From assembly GCF_001423765.1 (NCBI RefSeq), contig NZ_LMPG01000001.1:888523-952522 (forward strand): a stretch of DNA of 64,000 nt, written 5' to 3'. This DNA is from Sphingomonas sp. Leaf343. Its GTDB lineage: Bacteria > Pseudomonadota > Alphaproteobacteria > Sphingomonadales > Sphingomonadaceae. The notes under the pieces are model-generated. The model searched no databases, was not told where the DNA came from, and saw only the letters and a list, made by a program, of their open reading frames with translations. The position numbers and the translations under genes are program-made. The first letter of the stretch is position 1. Each line of letters opens with the position of its first letter. Positions 10,823 through 21,500 of the stretch are shown one piece after another.

Positions 10823-11143
10823 ATGGCCACCAAGCAGATCACCGACGCCAGCTTCGACGCCGACGTCCTGAAGTCCGATAAGCCCGTCCTGGTCGATTTC
10901 TGGGCAGAGTGGTGCGGGCCGTGCAAGATGATCGGACCGTCGCTCGAAGAGATTTCGGAAGAACTGGGCGAGCAGGTGACGATCGCCAAGCTCAACATCG
11001 ACGACAATCCCGACGCTCCCGGCCGTTACGGCGTGCGTGGCATTCCGACGATGATCCTGTTCAAGGCCGGCGTGCCCGCCGCGACCAAAGTCGGTGCGGA
11101 GCCGAAGGGCCGGATCAAGGCGTGGCTCGAAGGATCGCTGTAG
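10823..11143 (+). CDS. trxA: Thioredoxin
   Basis: 106 residues, the standard length. The active site WCGPC gives Cys31 and Cys34, and the cis-proline motif is IPT. The start is ATG 10823, preceded by AAGGAG (10811-10816) at ideal spacing. A longer in-frame start at 10775 overlaps the end of addA and lacks this support. It is a cytoplasmic disulfide reductase for ribonucleotide reductase, methionine sulfoxide reductase and others. It is the last gene of the divL-addA series, 44 nt after addA, and may also have its own promoter. Confidence 0.97.
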   Translation: MATKQITDASFDADVLKSDKPVLVDFWAEWCGPCKMIGPSLEEISEELGEQVTIAKLNIDDNPDAPGRYGVRGIPTMILFKAGVPAATKVGAEPKGRIKAWLEGSL

Positions 11144-11150
11144 GGGATAT

Positions 11151-11180
11151 TCCGCGCTCCGGCACCGGCCGGGGCGCGGA
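11151..11180. terminator. Hairpin between convergent trxA and GST genes
   Basis: TCCGCGC (11151-11157) pairs with GCGCGGA (11174-11180), continued by a G-U pair and CCGG/CCGG around a 6-nt loop. It fills the gap between the two stop codons and could end both transcripts. No U-run follows on either strand, so factor-independent termination is uncertain. Confidence 0.5.
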
Positions 11181-11792
11181 TCAGGTCAGTGGGATCATGA
11201 CGTTGGCGGCATAGCCGGGTCGGTCCCGTAGGTCCCCGTACCACCGCGCCACGTTTGGCAGGTCTGGTCGGTTGACCGCCAGCGTGAACCAAGGGTGGGC
11301 ATAGACGCCCATCGGGATGTCGGCGAGCCCGAACCCTTCTCCCGATAGCCAGCGATGCTCCGCCAGATGCGCGTCAAGGATGGTCATCAGTTTCGCCGTC
11401 GCCTGCGCCGATCGCGTGATCGCGGCAGTGTCACGATCCGCCGGTGCGCGGCGGATGAGGTTGAAGAACGCGTCGCGCTGGGCTTCGGCAAAGCCGTTCT
11501 GCCACTCCATCCAGCGATCGCCGAGTGCGCGGGTGGCGGGATCGGCGGGGAACCAGCGCTCGTCACCGTGCCTTGCGGCGAGGTAGCGCAGGATCGCATT
11601 CGACTCCCACAGCACGAAGCCGTCGTCCTCGATCGTCGGGATCAGCGCATTGGGATTCAGCCCGCGGTAAGCGGCGTCCATACCGAACCGGCCGCCGACG
11701 TCGTGCCGGAAATAGGGCATCGCCAGTTCCTCGGCAAGCCACACCACCTTCTTGACGTTGTGCGAGTTGAGGCGGCCCCAGATCGTCAGCAT
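11181..11792 (-). CDS. Glutathione S-transferase family protein
   Basis: 203 residues with an N-terminal thioredoxin-like GST domain (MLTIWGRLNSHNVKK, then NPNALIPTIEDDG and LWESNAILRYLA) and an all-helical C-terminal domain. The SNAI segment is the glutathione gamma-glutamyl binding site of the family. The start at 11792 makes TGATG with the argJ stop, so translation is probably coupled. An upstream in-frame start at 11843 lies inside argJ. The substrate is unknown. Some family members act as glutathione-dependent isomerases or reductases in aromatic degradation, but nothing nearby argues for that. Confidence 0.85.
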   Translation of the reverse strand: MLTIWGRLNSHNVKKVVWLAEELAMPYFRHDVGGRFGMDAAYRGLNPNALIPTIEDDGFVLWESNAILRYLAARHGDERWFPADPATRALGDRWMEWQNGFAEAQRDAFFNLIRRAPADRDTAAITRSAQATAKLMTILDAHLAEHRWLSGEGFGLADIPMGVYAHPWFTLAVNRPDLPNVARWYGDLRDRPGYAANVMIPLT

Positions 11793-13018
11793 CAGCTTCG
11801 ATAATCCGCGTTGATCGAGATATAGCCGTGCGTCAGGTCGCACGTCCAGACGGTGGCGCGACCCTCGCCGAGGTTCAGGTCGATGCCGATCTCGACTTCC
11901 TGTCCCTTCAGGTGTGCGGCGACCGGCTCTTCGTCATAGCCCTCGACGGCGAGCCCCCCGCTGGCGACCTGGGTCGAGCCGAACCGGATCGAGAGGCTGT
12001 CGCGCTCCGCCGGCTCCCCCGCCTTGCCGACGGCCATCACGACGCGGCCCCAATTGGCGTCTTCTCCGGCGATGGCGGTCTTCACCAGCGGCGAGTTGGC
12101 GATGCTCATCGCGATGCGGTGCGCGCTGCGGTCGCTGTCCGCGCCGTCGACGTCGATGCGGATCAGCTTCGTCGCACCCTCCCCGTCGCGGACGACGAGC
12201 AGGGCGAGCTGTCGGCACAGATCGGCGAGCGCGGCGCGGAAGGCGTCCGCACCGAGGCTGTCGTCGTCGGTGAGCGGCCGGTTGCCCGCTTTACCGGTGG
12301 CGAAGGCGAGGACGGTGTCGCTGGTCGAGGTGTCGCCATCGACGGTGATGCACGAGAAGCTGGGCGCATTCGCGGCGGTCAGCGCGCGTTGCAGGAAGGC
12401 GGGATCGACTGCGGCGTCGGTGAAGACGAAGCCGAGCATCGTCGCCATATCAGGGGCGATCATCCCTGATCCCTTGATGACGCCGACCAGCCTCACGATA
12501 CGGCCATCGACGACGGCGGTGGTGCTGGCGCCCTTGGGATAGGTGTCGGTGGTACCGATCGTCTCCGCGACCTCGCGCCAGCCACAGGGTTCGGCGACGA
12601 AGGCGGCGCCGAGACCGGCTTCGGCCCTGTCGACGGGCAGCGGCACACCGATGACGCCGGTGGAGGCGACGAACACATCGGAGGGCTTGCAGGCGTGGGT
12701 GGCCGCGACGCGGGCGGCGATCGCCTCCACCGCTGCACGACCGCGGTTGCCGGTGAAGGCGTTGGAGTTGCCGGCATTCACCACCAGCGCGCGCGCGTTC
12801 CCGAGCGTCAGCGCGGCGCGGCACCATTCGACCTCGGGGGAGGGGCATCTGCTCTGCGTCAGGACGCCCGCCACCGTCGTACCCTCCGCGAGCGTCACGA
12901 AGGTCAGGTCGCAGCGATCCCACGTCTTGTAATGCGCGCGTGCGACGCGGAGTTCGACGCCGGCGATCGGCGGCATGTCGGGAAAGGGGGTGGCGAGCGG
13001 GGAGGTGGCGCTGGTCAT
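11792..13018 (-). CDS. argJ: Bifunctional ornithine acetyltransferase / N-acetylglutamate synthase
   Basis: 408 residues from the ATG at 13018, matching ArgJ. ArgJ is made as a precursor that cleaves itself just before a conserved threonine. Here the segment is GMIAPDMATML, with the cut expected between Ala and Thr and Thr becoming the nucleophile. The family substrate segment TYPKGAS lies before it. The enzyme moves acetyl groups from N-acetylornithine to glutamate in arginine synthesis; full bifunctionality cannot be read from sequence. An ATG at 13024 is equally open, but an AGG lies better placed for 13018. No other arginine gene is nearby. Confidence 0.92.
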   Translation of the reverse strand: MTSATSPLATPFPDMPPIAGVELRVARAHYKTWDRCDLTFVTLAEGTTVAGVLTQSRCPSPEVEWCRAALTLGNARALVVNAGNSNAFTGNRGRAAVEAIAARVAATHACKPSDVFVASTGVIGVPLPVDRAEAGLGAAFVAEPCGWREVAETIGTTDTYPKGASTTAVVDGRIVRLVGVIKGSGMIAPDMATMLGFVFTDAAVDPAFLQRALTAANAPSFSCITVDGDTSTSDTVLAFATGKAGNRPLTDDDSLGADAFRAALADLCRQLALLVVRDGEGATKLIRIDVDGADSDRSAHRIAMSIANSPLVKTAIAGEDANWGRVVMAVGKAGEPAERDSLSIRFGSTQVASGGLAVEGYDEEPVAAHLKGQEVEIGIDLNLGEGRATVWTCDLTHGYISINADYRS

Positions 13019-13081
13019 GGGCATCGGCCTGACGCCAATCGCGTCGCGGCGCAAGACCCGCCGGGGGCCGGCCATCGGCGT

Positions 13082-13115
13082 GCATCGGTCGGGCCCGTGA
13101 GAACCCGACCGATGC
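13082..13115 (-). terminator. Hairpin 3' of acnA
   Basis: A perfect 12-bp stem, GCATCGGTCGGG (13082-13093) with CCCGACCGATGC (13104-13115), closes a 10-nt loop. It lies 11 nt beyond the acnA stop. No U-run follows on the minus strand, so it may be a factor-dependent terminator or a 3'-end stabiliser. Confidence 0.5.
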
Positions 13116-13125
13116 TTGTTGCGAT

Positions 13126-15813
<2,688 letters not shown>

Positions 15814-16044
15814 AAGCGTCCTTTGCCTGTCGTCCCGGCGCGGAGCGAAGGCGGCGAAGCCGCGGGCGCGGGGACTGTACGGTGGGTTTGGGGCGGCGAT
15901 AGCAGCCGTGCCGCGGAGAAGGAAGGGCTGTCCGGGCGCGTGTTGCTTTAGCTGGGTGTTTTGCGGGCGACGGGGTGCATCGTGGCTCCCGCTCATGAGC
16001 AAGGCAGCAGAGCCGTTGTAGTCGGCATGACGGGCGCATGAACG

Positions 16045-16080
16045 AAAAAAGGGGCGGCCCCGTGCGGAGCCGCCCCTTTT
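16045..16080 (-). terminator. Intrinsic terminator of the rplJ-rplL operon
   Basis: Stem GGGGCGGC (16051-16058) with GCCGCCCC (16069-16076), flanked by an A-run and a T-run. Read on the minus strand it is a GC stem followed by six U, a classic intrinsic terminator. The run on the other side (TTTT at 16077-16080) makes it usable in both directions. Confidence 0.85.
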
Positions 16081-16102
16081 GTCGGTCGCTGGGCCGGTGG
16101 CG

Positions 16103-16187
16103 GACATGGGCGAAGCCCATGTCGTGGACGGCGCGTTGCGCCGCCGGCCGGCCTTGTCGGGATCGTGCTGGCTCGCCAGCACGATCC
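16103..16187 (-). repeat. Three tandem hairpins in the rplL 3' region
   Basis: In order after the rplL stop: a perfect 12-bp stem with a CTCG loop (16160-16187, GGATCGTGCTGG/CCAGCACGATCC); a 6-bp stem (16129-16143, CGGCGC/GCGCCG); and a 9-bp stem with a 3-nt loop (16103-16123, GACATGGGC/GCCCATGTC). None is followed by a U-run. The terminator lies beyond them, so they are transcribed with rplL and could protect its 3' end or be processing sites. Confidence 0.7.
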
Positions 16188-16197
16188 TGACTGCGGC

Positions 16198-16572
16198 TTA
16201 CTTGACGTCGACGGTCGCGCCGGCGGCCTCGAGCTGAGCCTTCAGCTTCGCGGCCTCGTCCTTGTTTACGCCTTCCTTGACGGCCTTCGGCGCGCCCTCG
16301 ACGAGAGCCTTCGCTTCGGTCAGGCCCAGGCCGGTGATCGCGCGGACTTCCTTGATGACGTTGATCTTCTTGCCACCGTCGCCGGTCAGGATCACGTCGA
16401 ACTCGGTCTGCTCTTCAACCGCCGGTGCGGCTGCGCCGCCGGCTGCTGCCGGAGCTGCGACCGCTGCTGCGGCCGAAACGCCCCACTTCTCTTCGAGCAG
16501 CTTCGACAGCTCGGCTGCTTCCAGGACGGTCAGTTCGCTCAGGCTCTCAACGAGCGCGTTCAGGTCTGCCAT
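16198..16572 (-). CDS. rplL: 50S ribosomal protein L7/L12
   Basis: 124 residues. It has an N-terminal dimerisation domain ([15 protein letters not shown]), an Ala/Gly/Pro-rich hinge near residues 38-55 and the C-terminal factor-binding domain ([20 protein letters not shown]). It forms the flexible stalk that recruits EF-Tu and EF-G. The start is ATG 16572 with GGAGAA upstream on the minus strand. Downstream comes acnA, not rpoB, so the usual rplJL-rpoBC linkage is absent here. Confidence 0.98.
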   Translation of the reverse strand: MADLNALVESLSELTVLEAAELSKLLEEKWGVSAAAAVAAPAAAGGAAAPAVEEQTEFDVILTGDGGKKINVIKEVRAITGLGLTEAKALVEGAPKAVKEGVNKDEAAKLKAQLEAAGATVDVK

Positions 16573-16638
16573 GTGTATTCTCCATGCGGGGGCATCGGCC
16601 CCCAAAGTACGATTGAAACCAGGAAATGCGTCGACGGC

Positions 16639-17154
16639 TTACGCCGCCTCCTTCTCCGCATAGGCGGACAGCACGCGTGCGATCTGTGCCGCGGGAGCCT
16701 GCGTGATCGTTGCCAGCTTCGTGGCGGGTGCCACGATGAGGCCGACGATCTTGGCACGCAGTTCGTCCAGCGACGGCAGCGTGGCGAGTGCCTGAACGCC
16801 CGCGACGTCGAGGGGCGTCGAGCCCATCGCACCGCCCACGATTTCGAACTTGTCGTTCGTCTTCGCGAAGTCCACCGCAACCTTGGCTGCGGCGACCGGG
16901 TCGATCGAGGAAGCGAGAGCGACGGGGCCGGTCAGCATATCGCCGATCGATCCATAGTCGGTCCCGTCGAGCGCGATCCTGGCAAGCTTGTTCTTCGAGA
17001 CCTTGTAGGTCGCGCCGGCGTCCCGCATCTTGTTCCGCAGCACAGTGGACTGTGCGACGGTCATGCCGAGGTTGCGGGTCACGACGACCACGCCGACTTC
17101 GGCAAAGTTACGGTTCAACTCGGCGACGGCCGCGGCCTTTTCAGTCCGATCCAT
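16639..17154 (-). CDS. rplJ: 50S ribosomal protein L10
   Basis: 171 residues starting [14 protein letters not shown], matching alphaproteobacterial L10. It anchors the L7/L12 dimers to the 23S rRNA and in many bacteria represses its own mRNA by binding a leader structure. The start is ATG 17154, preceded by GGAGAATGGC. A longer in-frame start at 17190 overlaps the leader hairpin and is unlikely. It forms an operon with rplL, 66 nt downstream. Confidence 0.97.
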   Translation of the reverse strand: MDRTEKAAAVAELNRNFAEVGVVVVTRNLGMTVAQSTVLRNKMRDAGATYKVSKNKLARIALDGTDYGSIGDMLTGPVALASSIDPVAAAKVAVDFAKTNDKFEIVGGAMGSTPLDVAGVQALATLPSLDELRAKIVGLIVAPATKLATITQAPAAQIARVLSAYAEKEAA

Positions 17155-17170
17155 GCCATTCTCCACGTTT

Positions 17171-17194
17171 GGACATGCCCCGAAGGCCATGTCC
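17171..17194 (-). promoter_or_regulatory. Hairpin in the rplJ leader with UUCG loop
   Basis: On the minus strand the RNA reads GGACAUGGCC-UUCG-GGGCAUGUCC: 7 bp, one mismatch, 2 bp and a UUCG tetraloop. It ends 6 nt before the rplJ Shine-Dalgarno, the position expected for part of an L10 autoregulatory leader. A second stem (ATCCGGC/GCCGGAT, 17345-17368) lies further upstream in the leader. Comparison to the known L10 leader family would settle it. Confidence 0.5.
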
Positions 17195-17377
17195 GGTTAC
17201 CACCGGCACGCGACGCGCACCGGCTTGTCCAGTCGACGAGGGAATGGAGGACCGGCCGCATGGAAAGCGGCAGGCGAAAACCTATCCCCGTCTCGGCAGG
17301 GGATTAAGCCGGGCAAATCCCCAGCACCTGCTGTCTAGGACGGAATCCGGCGGGCGAACCTGCCGGATGCGGGGGTG

Positions 17378-17405
17378 CCACTAACGGTTCGGGGGCGAAA
17401 GTCAA
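17378..17405 (-). promoter_or_regulatory. Candidate rplJ promoter
   Basis: Minus strand TTGACT (17400-17405), 16-nt spacer, TAGTGG (17378-17383). The -35 is good and the -10 weak. It would give a leader of about 220 nt before rplJ, enough for the structures seen there. Confidence 0.4.
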
Positions 17406-17419
17406 TGCGCCATGCCGCG

Positions 17420-17449
17420 TTGACCGGCGGCGGCCGCGCCGCCTATCGC
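17420..17449 (+). promoter_or_regulatory. Candidate scoA promoter
   Basis: TTGACC (17420-17425), 18-nt spacer, TATCGC (17444-17449), 28 nt before the scoA start. Together with the rplJ leader this accounts for the 323-nt gap between the divergent rplJ and scoA genes. Confidence 0.4.
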
Positions 17450-17477
17450 TCCCGCGCAGGATCAGGAGGATTGCGGG

Positions 17478-18185
17478 ATGCGGAAGCTTTATCCGGATGC
17501 GGGCGCGGCGCTTGACGGCCTGCTGCACGACGGCATGACGATCTGCGCGGGCGGATTCGGCCTGTGCGGCATCCCGGAACGGTTGATCGACGCGATCCAG
17601 GCATCGGGCGTCAAGGACCTGACGATCGCCAGCAACAATGCCGGCATCGATAACGAGGGCCTCGGCAAGCTGCTGCGCTCGCGGCAGGTCAGGAAGATGA
17701 TCTCCAGCTATGTCGGCGAGAACAAGGAGTTCGAGCGCCAGTACCTGAGCGGTGAGCTGGAGGTGGAGTTCTGCCCGCAGGGGACGCTGGCGGAGCGGTG
17801 CCGGGCCGGCGGCGCGGGCATTCCGGGCTTCTACACCAAGACCGGCGTCGGCACGCAGGTGGCCGAGGGCAAGGAGGTCAAGACCTTCGACGGACAGGAT
17901 TACATCCTCGAACGCGGCATCCGCGCCGACCTGTCGATCATCAAGGGGTGGAAGGCGGACGAGACGGGCAACCTCATCTTCCGCAAGACAGCACGCAATT
18001 TCAACCATCCGATGGCGACCGCCGGCCGCATCTGCGTCGCGGAGGTCGAGGAGGTGGTGCCGGTCGGCTCGCTCGATCCCGATGCGATCCACCTGCCGGG
18101 TATCTACGTGAAGCGGATGATCGTCGGCGCGCCGTACGACAAGAAGATCGAGTTCCGCCTGACCCGCCCGCGCGAGGCGGCGTGA
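17478..18185 (+). CDS. scoA: 3-oxoacid (succinyl-CoA:acetoacetate) CoA transferase, subunit A
   Basis: 235 residues of CoA transferase family I, alpha subunit. The glycine-rich CoA segment [10 protein letters not shown] lies near residue 26, and [14 protein letters not shown] near residue 120 is typical of the ScoA/PcaI/AtoD group. With ScoB it transfers CoA from succinyl-CoA to acetoacetate, linking ketone body or PHB breakdown to the TCA cycle. A PcaIJ role (3-oxoadipate) is possible, but no other pca gene is near. AGGAGG at 17464-17469 supports the ATG at 17478. The subunit B gene follows after a small intervening gene. Confidence 0.92.
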   Translation: MRKLYPDAGAALDGLLHDGMTICAGGFGLCGIPERLIDAIQASGVKDLTIASNNAGIDNEGLGKLLRSRQVRKMISSYVGENKEFERQYLSGELEVEFCPQGTLAERCRAGGAGIPGFYTKTGVGTQVAEGKEVKTFDGQDYILERGIRADLSIIKGWKADETGNLIFRKTARNFNHPMATAGRICVAEVEEVVPVGSLDPDAIHLPGIYVKRMIVGAPYDKKIEFRLTRPREAA

Positions 18186-18499
18186 GTACGCCGGCCCACC
18201 CCGGCGAAATCTCGCTGGAGGATGGCGACGTGCTGATCGCCGATGCCGCGGAGGTCGCGCGCATCTGGATCACGAACAATGGCGGCGCGAGCGTGTGGAT
18301 CGCCGCGCATCTGCTGGAGGACCCGACGGTGTTCGGCTATCTGATGGCCGACACGATCCGTCACGCCGCGCGCGCCTATGCCGGGACGTGGGCGATCGGC
18401 GAGGACGCCGCGCTGCAGGCGATCGTCGACGGGCTGGGGCGGCAATTGCGCGAACAGTTCGGTGCGATCGAAACCATTCAGGAAGGGAAGCTGAACTGA
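18182..18499 (+). CDS. DUF5076-type small protein between the two CoA transferase subunit genes
   Basis: 105 residues starting at GTG 18182, which overlaps the scoA stop (GTGA). The stop at 18497-18499 overlaps the scoB start. The core reads [21 protein letters not shown] and [15 protein letters not shown] match this from memory to the DUF5076 family of small alphaproteobacterial proteins (pattern LRVW...W.DP..WG..L.D..RHVA.AYA). No catalytic motif is visible and the function is unknown. Its place inside the operon, coupled on both sides, suggests a link to the CoA transferase. It is easily missed because ATG-only gene calling finds no start here. Confidence 0.75.
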   Translation: MSTPAHPGEISLEDGDVLIADAAEVARIWITNNGGASVWIAAHLLEDPTVFGYLMADTIRHAARAYAGTWAIGEDAALQAIVDGLGRQLREQFGAIETIQEGKLN

Positions 18500-19149
18500 T
18501 GTCCGAGGACGTGAAGGGCTGGACCCGCGACCAGATGGCCGCGCGCGCCGCGCAGGAACTGGAGGACGGGTTCTACGTCAATCTGGGGATCGGCATCCCG
18601 ACGCTGGTCGCCAACAACATTCCCGCGGGCATGACGGTGACGCTCCAGTCGGAGAACGGGATGCTCGGCATCGGGCCGTTCCCCTATGAGGGGGAGGAGG
18701 ACCCCGACCTCATCAATGCCGGCAAGCAGACGATCAGCGAGCTGCCCTCGTCGGTCTATTTCAGCAGCGCGGACAGCTTCGCGATGATCCGCGGCGGGCA
18801 TATCGACCTGACCGTGCTGGGTGCCATGGAGGTCAGTCAGGACGGCGACATCGCCAACTGGATGATCCCCGGCAAGATGATTAAGGGTATGGGCGGAGCG
18901 ATGGACCTCGTCGCCGGCGTGAAGAAGATCATCGTCGTGATGGAGCATACGTCGAAGAACGGCGATCCCAAGTTCATCCCGTCCTGTTCGCTGCCGCTGA
19001 CGGGCAAGGACGTGGTCGACATGATCGTCACCGATCTTGCCGTGTTCCAGCGGCCGGATCACGACAGCCCGTTCCGGTTGATCGAGTGTGCGCCCGGCGT
19101 GACGGCCGAAGACGTGCGGGCGAGGACCACGGCGGCCTATACGGAATGA
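18499..19149 (+). CDS. scoB: 3-oxoacid (succinyl-CoA:acetoacetate) CoA transferase, subunit B
   Basis: 216 residues, beta subunit of family I CoA transferases. The catalytic glutamate is Glu52 in QSENGMLG, which carries the covalent CoA thioester. The segments GIGIPTLV and [14 protein letters not shown] are family hallmarks. The start is ATG 18499, sharing a base with the stop of the DUF5076 gene. An in-frame upstream extension to 18295 lies within that gene and is rejected. It ends in ATGA with the next gene. Confidence 0.95.
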   Translation: MSEDVKGWTRDQMAARAAQELEDGFYVNLGIGIPTLVANNIPAGMTVTLQSENGMLGIGPFPYEGEEDPDLINAGKQTISELPSSVYFSSADSFAMIRGGHIDLTVLGAMEVSQDGDIANWMIPGKMIKGMGGAMDLVAGVKKIIVVMEHTSKNGDPKFIPSCSLPLTGKDVVDMIVTDLAVFQRPDHDSPFRLIECAPGVTAEDVRARTTAAYTE

Positions 19150-19853
19150 CCTACACGCTGGTCACCGCGAACCGGAATTATTCGAGCTGGTCGCTGCGCC
19201 CGTGGCTGCTGATGCGGGCGCTCGACATTCCGTTCGCGGACCGGATCGAGCCGTTCGCCGCGCCCGAGAATTACGAGGCGTTCCGCGCCTTCTCGCCGAC
19301 CGGGCAGGTGCCGGTGTTGATCGACGGCGAGCGCACCGTCTGGGACTCGCTCGGCATCGTCCTGTACCTGGCGGAGCGGCATGAGGGCGTCTGGCCGTGT
19401 GACGAAGCTGCCCGCGCGTGGGCGATGAGCGCGGTGGCGGAAATGCACGGCGGCTTTTCGGCGTTGCGTAACGAGCGGACGATGAACATCGGCGTTCGCG
19501 TCGCGGCGATGCCTGGATCGGCGGCGCTGGAGCGAGACGCGGCGCGTATCGCCGAGTTGTGGGCCGAGGGGCTGTCGGGGTTCGGCGGGCCATGGCTGGC
19601 GGGGTCGGACTTCACCGCCGTCGATGCCTTCTATGCGCCGGTCGCGTACCGCGTCCGCACCTATGGCATCGATGTCGGTGCAGCCGGGCAGGGATGGGTG
19701 GAGCGGGTGCTCGGTCATCCCGCGGCGCGCGAATGGGAAGCGGCGGCGCTGGCGGAGGACTGGCGCGAGGCGGGGCACGAAGCGGAACTGCTGGCCTGTG
19801 GTTCGGTCGTCGAGGATCACCGGACGGGCGCGGATCAGGCGTCAGGCGCATAG
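19146..19853 (+). CDS. Glutathione S-transferase family protein
   Basis: 235 residues. The N-terminal thioredoxin-like domain begins [20 protein letters not shown], with [13 protein letters not shown] and [12 protein letters not shown] as the glutathione site. The SSWS segment is the catalytic-serine region of a bacterial GST group related to zeta/beta classes. The start forms ATGA with the scoB stop, so it is probably translated from the CoA transferase mRNA. Its role in that operon is unknown. Confidence 0.85.
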   Translation: MTYTLVTANRNYSSWSLRPWLLMRALDIPFADRIEPFAAPENYEAFRAFSPTGQVPVLIDGERTVWDSLGIVLYLAERHEGVWPCDEAARAWAMSAVAEMHGGFSALRNERTMNIGVRVAAMPGSAALERDAARIAELWAEGLSGFGGPWLAGSDFTAVDAFYAPVAYRVRTYGIDVGAAGQGWVERVLGHPAAREWEAAALAEDWREAGHEAELLACGSVVEDHRTGADQASGA

Positions 19854-19858
19854 CTGTC

Positions 19859-19932
19859 ATTGCGCGGGGTGAGGGACAACTCACCGGCATCGGCCTTGGC
19901 GACCCGGCTGCTTTGGGTTAACGCCGCGCAAT
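19859..19932. repeat. Inverted repeat bracketing the leuC upstream region
   Basis: ATTGCGCGG (19859-19867) and CCGCGCAAT (19924-19932) are perfect 9-bp arms, with a smaller hairpin GGTGAG/CTCACC (19868-19885) inside. The right arm ends one base before the leuC start codon, and no clear Shine-Dalgarno is visible there. It could shape leuC translation, or it may be a dispersed repeat. Confidence 0.4.
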
Positions 19933-19933
19933 C

Positions 19934-21388
19934 ATGGCCAGTCGTCCGCTCACCCTGTACGAGAAGATCTGGGCCGCGCACGTCGTCGAACGGCGCGACG
20001 ACGGCACCTGCCTGATCTATATCGACCGTCATCTCGTCCACGAGGTCACCAGTCCGCAGGCGTTCGAGGGGCTGCGCGTGGCGGGGCGCCGCGTGCGCCG
20101 GCCGGAACTGACGCTGGCGGTGCCGGATCATAACCTGCCGACGACGCCCCGGATCGGACCGGACGGTCGGCTGCTGCCGATCACCGATCCCCAAAGCGCG
20201 CAGCAGCTCGACGCGCTTCGCCGCAATACCGCCGAGTTCGGTATCGATTATATCGATGCGACGGCGGCGGAGCAGGGGATCGTGCACGTGGTCGGGCCGG
20301 AGATGGGCTTCACGCTGCCCGGCACCACGCTGGTGTGCGGCGACAGCCACACGTCCGCGCACGGGGCGCTCGGTGCGCTGGCGTTCGGGATCGGCACGTC
20401 GGAGGTGGAGCATGTGCTCGCCACGCAGACGCTGCTGCTGCAACAGTCGAAGACGATGGAGATCCGCGTCGACGGATCTCTGGGCTTCGGCGTCAGTCCC
20501 AAGGACGTGATCCTCGCGATCATCGGCCGGATCGGCGCGGCGGGCGGGACCGGCTATGTCGTCGAATATACGGGCGAGATCGTGCGCGCGATGTCGATCG
20601 AGGGCCGGTTGACGATGGCGAACATGTCGATCGAGGGCGGCGCGCGCGCCGGCCTCGTCGCGCCGGACGAGACCACCTTCGCCTATCTGAAGGGGCGGCC
20701 GATGGCGCCGGAGGGTGCCGACTGGGAGAAGGCCGTGGCGTGGTGGCGGACGCTGCCGTCCGATGCGGGCGCGGTCTATGATCGCACCGTGACGCTCGAC
20801 GCGACGGATATCGCGCCGTCGCTGACCTGGGGCACCAGCCCGGAGGATGTGGTCGCGATCACCGGCTCGGTACCCGATCCCGACAGCTTCGCCGATCCGG
20901 CCAAGCGTGACGCGGCGCGCAAGTCGCTGGATTACATGGGCCTAGCGCCCGGCACCGCAATGCAGGACGTCGGCGTCCAGCACGTCTTCATCGGCAGTTG
21001 CACGAACAGCCGGATCGAGGATCTGCGCGCCGCCGCTGCCGTCGCAGACGGTCGCTGCGTCGCGGACGGCGTGCGGGCGATGGTCGTGCCGGGGTCGGGT
21101 CTGGTGAAGCGTCAGGCGGAGGCCGAGGGCCTCGACCGCATCTTCGTCGGTGCGGGGTTCGAGTGGCGGGAGCCGGGCTGTTCGATGTGCCTGGCGATGA
21201 ACCCGGACAAGGTGCCGCCGGGCGAACGCTGCGCCTCCACCTCCAACCGCAATTTCGTCGGACGGCAGGGGCCGGGTGCGCGCACTCACCTGTTGTCGCC
21301 GGCGATGGCGGCGGCGGCGGCGGTGACCGGGCGGCTGGCGGACGTGCGCGACCTCATGAGGCGCGGCGATAACGAGATCGGGGAGTGA
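19934..21388 (+). CDS. leuC: 3-isopropylmalate dehydratase large subunit
   Basis: 484 residues of the aconitase superfamily. It has the substrate segment [14 protein letters not shown] and cluster ligands in [10 protein letters not shown] and GCSMCLAMN. With LeuD it isomerises 2- to 3-isopropylmalate in leucine synthesis. The start ATG gives [16 protein letters not shown], the expected N-terminus. leuD follows after a 35-codon gene. leuB is not seen in the window. Confidence 0.97.
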   Translation: MASRPLTLYEKIWAAHVVERRDDGTCLIYIDRHLVHEVTSPQAFEGLRVAGRRVRRPELTLAVPDHNLPTTPRIGPDGRLLPITDPQSAQQLDALRRNTAEFGIDYIDATAAEQGIVHVVGPEMGFTLPGTTLVCGDSHTSAHGALGALAFGIGTSEVEHVLATQTLLLQQSKTMEIRVDGSLGFGVSPKDVILAIIGRIGAAGGTGYVVEYTGEIVRAMSIEGRLTMANMSIEGGARAGLVAPDETTFAYLKGRPMAPEGADWEKAVAWWRTLPSDAGAVYDRTVTLDATDIAPSLTWGTSPEDVVAITGSVPDPDSFADPAKRDAARKSLDYMGLAPGTAMQDVGVQHVFIGSCTNSRIEDLRAAAAVADGRCVADGVRAMVVPGSGLVKRQAEAEGLDRIFVGAGFEWREPGCSMCLAMNPDKVPPGERCASTSNRNFVGRQGPGARTHLLSPAMAAAAAVTGRLADVRDLMRRGDNEIGE

Positions 21389-21392
21389 CGTC

Positions 21393-21500
21393 ATGAAGAA
21401 GGTTCTTGCGCTGTTGGTGGTCGGCACGCTGGTCAGCGGGTTCGCGGCTTACGGCGCCAGCATCGCCCGACCCGCGGTGCAGCAGCAGCGCGGCCGCTGA
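21393..21500 (+). CDS. 35-residue hydrophobic peptide between leuC and leuD
   Basis: The translation [20 protein letters not shown] followed by [15 protein letters not shown] has a Lys-Lys start, one hydrophobic helix (residues 4-20) and a basic, Gln-rich tail. It looks like a tiny inner-membrane or exported peptide. A GGGGAG lies about 8 nt before the ATG. The stop overlaps the leuD start as TGATG, so the frame is held in place by coupling. I do not recognise a family. It could also serve only to couple leuC and leuD translation. Confidence 0.55.
   Translation: MKKVLALLVVGTLVSGFAAYGASIARPAVQQQRGR

Larger units (their letters stand above)
15814..16197. other. Intergenic region between acnA and rplL
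   Basis: 384 nt without a convincing gene. The part nearest acnA must hold its promoter, but I cannot pick clear -35/-10 boxes. It includes a GC-rich palindromic stretch (about 15829-15880: GTCCCGGCGCGGAGCG and neighbours) that resembles dispersed extragenic repeats of sphingomonads. The part nearest rplL holds four successive hairpins, annotated separately. Confidence 0.7.

Noticed and set aside
15814-16182. Longer N-terminus for AcnA
   Set aside because: The extension crosses the rplJL terminator and hairpins. ATG 15813 has a ribosome-binding site and gives the normal protein length.
17155-17190. Upstream start for rplJ at 17190
   Set aside because: It would read through the leader hairpin and add residues not seen in L10. 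ATG 17154 has the Shine-Dalgarno.
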